Part shown: positions 61,325 to 64,000 of the stretch, piece by piece | How the letters are laid out: every line of letters begins with the position of its first letter | Position numbering within the stretch: position 1 is the first letter of the stretch | Position numbers and translations under genes: made by a program | The notes under the pieces: model-generated | Told to the model about the DNA's origin: nothing | Seen by the model: only the letters and a program-made list of their open reading frames with translations | Database searches by the model: none | Assembly: GCA_037389465.1 (NCBI GenBank) | Contig: JAZARR010000088.1 | Span: forward strand, 620,001 to 684,000 | Source of the DNA: Baylisascaris procyonis | Taxonomy: Eukaryota > Nematoda > Chromadorea > Rhabditida > Ascarididae | Direction: 5' to 3' | DNA: 64,000 bases

Positions 61325-63397
61325 ATACGTGTGTGCGTACATGCATACACATCGATCCTTTCATACCTTTATATATGTTTTGCTTCATGGATCATCCCCT
61401 CGTTTTCTAGAAAGTTCCAAAGCTCATATCTGGTGTAAGGGAGACAAGAGAACATTTTTTCAATGTGAATCTGAACGTATTTAATAATATTTCGCTGCTC
61501 CGACTGTTTGATTTAAGGCGGAATTGCGTGAGGAATATGAAATTATGAATACTCTGTAGTTGTGTCAACGAACAATCGTTTCGTGACGCTATTTGTTGGA
61601 AGTTGAAATGTTAGTGCTTGAGTGCGAGCTAGTGCGAATTGCAACTGTTAGGGCTAACCACTTCTCTTTCTTCCTCTTTTTTCTTTAATTTATTGCCAAC
61701 TTTCTGACTACAAACAGTCAATCAGATAGACGATTGTCTGCTTTCATTTACAATTGACTATTGGCTGACTAATTTACAGCACAGCTTCGCAATCTCTTCT
61801 TCACAAAATGGGGTCTTTTCAAAGTGAATCAGATCAAGCGCCAAATTCACAACTTTTCCTGCTTTTCAAATTGCTGCGAAGGATTTTGCTTGACCAGGTT
61901 CTAGCTGCTTGTACTCAAAATAAACTTCCGTCCGCTGTATTGAATGGTTACCTTGCACAACTAATAGGAAGATCATTAGTTTTGCCCTTACGCTACGGGC
62001 AGCATTGCAAGCTACGGGGCTTGGTCGACGTTTCTGCATGAAAGCCAAACGCATTGGTCATCGTCCATCATCAAATCCGGAAGCCGGCTAAAATGACCTA
62101 GACTTAAAAGTACATATATTTTGTGGAAATTGGCTGCAGACACGATAGAGCAAGTTACTTTAGTATGGCGGTGTGCCTTACAAATTGATCAACATCCCAT
62201 TTGCACATGGTCCCCAACTTCCTCATCCGTCTCCACCCCCCCTCCCACTGCTCTCGATCCTCTTGCAAGTGGATTAAGGAAAGGAGGGTCGCAAATTTCC
62301 TGGTTTGCAAGAAGTAAACAGCAAATCACTGCGTGAAAAAAAATGGAAGAAACCGAAAATTGCAGTTTTCAAAAAATATCTGAAGAAACAATTTTCTCGC
62401 ATTCGCCACCTCTCCTATTCATGATTCATGGTTCACTGAGGGACCATTACTAGCAACTATGTCGCGCAGATTTAAATTTCACCAATTAAAATGGCCTTCC
62501 TCGTTTTTTCGATTTGTAAACCATGTGGTTCTGTTAAAATAGTGAACTGTAAAATTTTTCAAAGACAGAAAGCTTTGAATATGCTCGCGCATATATGGTA
62601 CTATTGAATTAGGCCAACAGCAACTGGAATCGTAGTGCTATGATGGTTGGTGTTTTAAAAAATAACTCGCCAAATCTGACGAAGCCTTGGGAATAAGAGA
62701 TTTCTGCTTGCTTTCTCTATGGCCCATAAAGATGAATGTATGCTTCTAAGAGCAAGTATATTTTCAAACTTATAATAGATAATTTCCGCCGTCAGTCAAC
62801 TGGCTGTCAAGATCACGGCGGGAATCGACGGTAACATGAATGCGTTCTCCACTGAAAGAGATGCCTGCTTCTGGATAAATAATACTGCGTTGAGTTCTTT
62901 TCTCGGTGAGGATTCAAAAATTGGCATCGAACTTTCTGTGGTGTTTCTCTTCATTTTGGAATGGGCATTTTCTCCTGATATTATTCACGTGTTGAAAAAT
63001 GGCCAGCGAGATGTTTTCGAAAGCTCTATTTGAAAAATCCTCGCCTGCAATTAAAATGGAAGAACTATCAAGGAAGACATTTGAAAAAAAAACATTAGAA
63101 TAATTGTATCACATTCTCCCGAACAAACAGTGGTCTATCCTCTCAGCTCCATAATCTCTACGCGCGTATTTTAGAAAATTCCATAGACATTTCATGAGTG
63201 CATATGCACTTTTCATGTAATATGTCAAATGCATATTGTTTATATAATGTTTTTGACTCCATTCAAATCCCTTCGTTCACTGCAACTGCTTGAAATGAAG
63301 ATTATATTCGCCGAACGAATGCGCTGCCGATTTTTAGGCATGATAAGGTACACTTTTCGATTATGGAATCGATATCGAGCAGTGTGCATTATACAAT
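61322..63397. other. Gene-poor 3' stretch, part 3
   Basis: Open frames of 60-80 codons occur (for example 61808-62041 +), but none shows a family motif or a matching pair of splice sites. Confidence 0.4.
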
Positions 63398-63475
63398 TCC
63401 GGGCCATCTATAGCAAATCGGTTAAAGCGTTAACTCAGAAGATCGAATGTCCTAGGTTCAAATTTCACGCCTGGA
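63398..63475 (+). tRNA. tRNA pseudogene or SINE head with intact acceptor stem
   Basis: TCCGGGC (63398-63404) and GCCTGGA (63469-63475) form a seven-pair acceptor stem with one G/T wobble. An A box TAGCAAATCGG starts at 63411 and a B-box-like GGTTCAAATTT at 63455, exactly five bases before the 3' acceptor strand, as in a true tRNA. An anticodon-loop-like CTCAGAA lies between them. The T and anticodon stems do not pair, and the spacing before the A box is a few bases too long. So it is a pseudogene or a tRNA-derived SINE, not a working tRNA. Confidence 0.5.
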
Positions 63476-64000
63476 AAAGTTTCAAACTTCAAATGATGTA
63501 ACGCTATCGTTTAGAATTTTGCACGTATAATTCGAAGAAAATAACTCGCTCGTTGAATTTCCGTCAGTGCTTACTAGCACTTCAGTGACTGTGATAAGAA
63601 AACTTCGCATAGTTGAATTTTCACACCAACCATCTCATCTTCGCATCATATCCATAAATGTTGAGCAAATTAGTACCCCATGGGGTTATATTTCTCTATT
63701 TTGTAGAGCCGCAGTTAACTTCATAGCTAACAAGAGGGGAGGGCGATAATTATTTCCCTCGTTTAATCAAAGAAATATTTTGCGAAAAATTTTTTTGCTA
63801 TTTTTTTGAAGAAGGAATTTGTTTGATTCGTTCCGCTCGAACTTTCCCTGAATGTTTTTCTCTTTCACTTATAAAGTTCGCGAATTGACCGATTCATGTT
63901 GAACGTCTGAAGAAGTATTTTCCTGTTTTTCCTCTCTCTTTTTTCCTCCCTTTATCCTGTCCCTCCCTCATTCTTTTCCTTGCTTTATCCCCTTGCTTCT
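63476..64000. other. Window end, no gene seen
   Basis: Only a 60-codon random frame and a CT-rich run in the last 100 bases (CCTCTCTCTTTTTTCCTCCC). No exon recognised. Confidence 0.4.

Noticed and set aside
61136..61350. Two minus-strand frames with YIYIYI repeats
   Set aside because: Artefacts of the second (TA)n microsatellite.

Overview
The window is eukaryotic, animal-type DNA. Long AT-rich stretches separate a few genes, and the genes are split by GT/AG introns of about 0.2 to 4.7 kb. No operons, ribosome binding sites, rRNA genes or CRISPR arrays are visible. Both clearly identified genes are metazoan families. The best-resolved gene has a splice acceptor immediately before its ATG, and the first gene has one 15 bases before it. 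This would fit spliced-leader trans-splicing and therefore a nematode, but no spliced-leader gene is present. The assignment 'invertebrate, perhaps a nematode' is an inference.

Layout. At 1.7 kb on the + strand lies a small intact gene of the UPF0729/C18orf32 family (82 residues). At 7.7-12.9 kb on the - strand is a SEC14-like lipid-transfer protein (CRAL-TRIO plus GOLD). I could assemble it completely: six exons, 402 residues, all splice phases consistent. From 12.9 to about 28 kb there is no confident gene. That stretch holds a diverged repeat family carrying a 146-codon ORF (17.6-19.0 kb), a GC-rich degenerate segment (26.3 kb), cryptic trinucleotide sequence and hairpins.

From 33.9 kb to at least 49.3 kb, probably 52.2 kb, a phase-consistent chain of + strand exons forms one large gene. 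Its product is a low-complexity, proline/serine/glutamine-rich protein that I cannot name. It looks like a cytoskeletal or adhesion scaffold; neither end of the gene is found. Its introns hold the more unusual items: a 47-base exon whose inclusion would shift the frame to a stop (35.3 kb), a near-perfect 63-base hairpin (36.1 kb), an antisense small ORF (35.9 kb), alternative exon candidates of one phase class (43.9-46.8 kb), and a possible nested - strand gene with sushi-like and trypsin-like motifs (50.1-51.7 kb).

The last 12 kb shows no convincing gene. It contains tRNA-derived fragments, a hairpin and a (TA)n tract. Apart from the two named genes, functional statements are inferences from short motifs.
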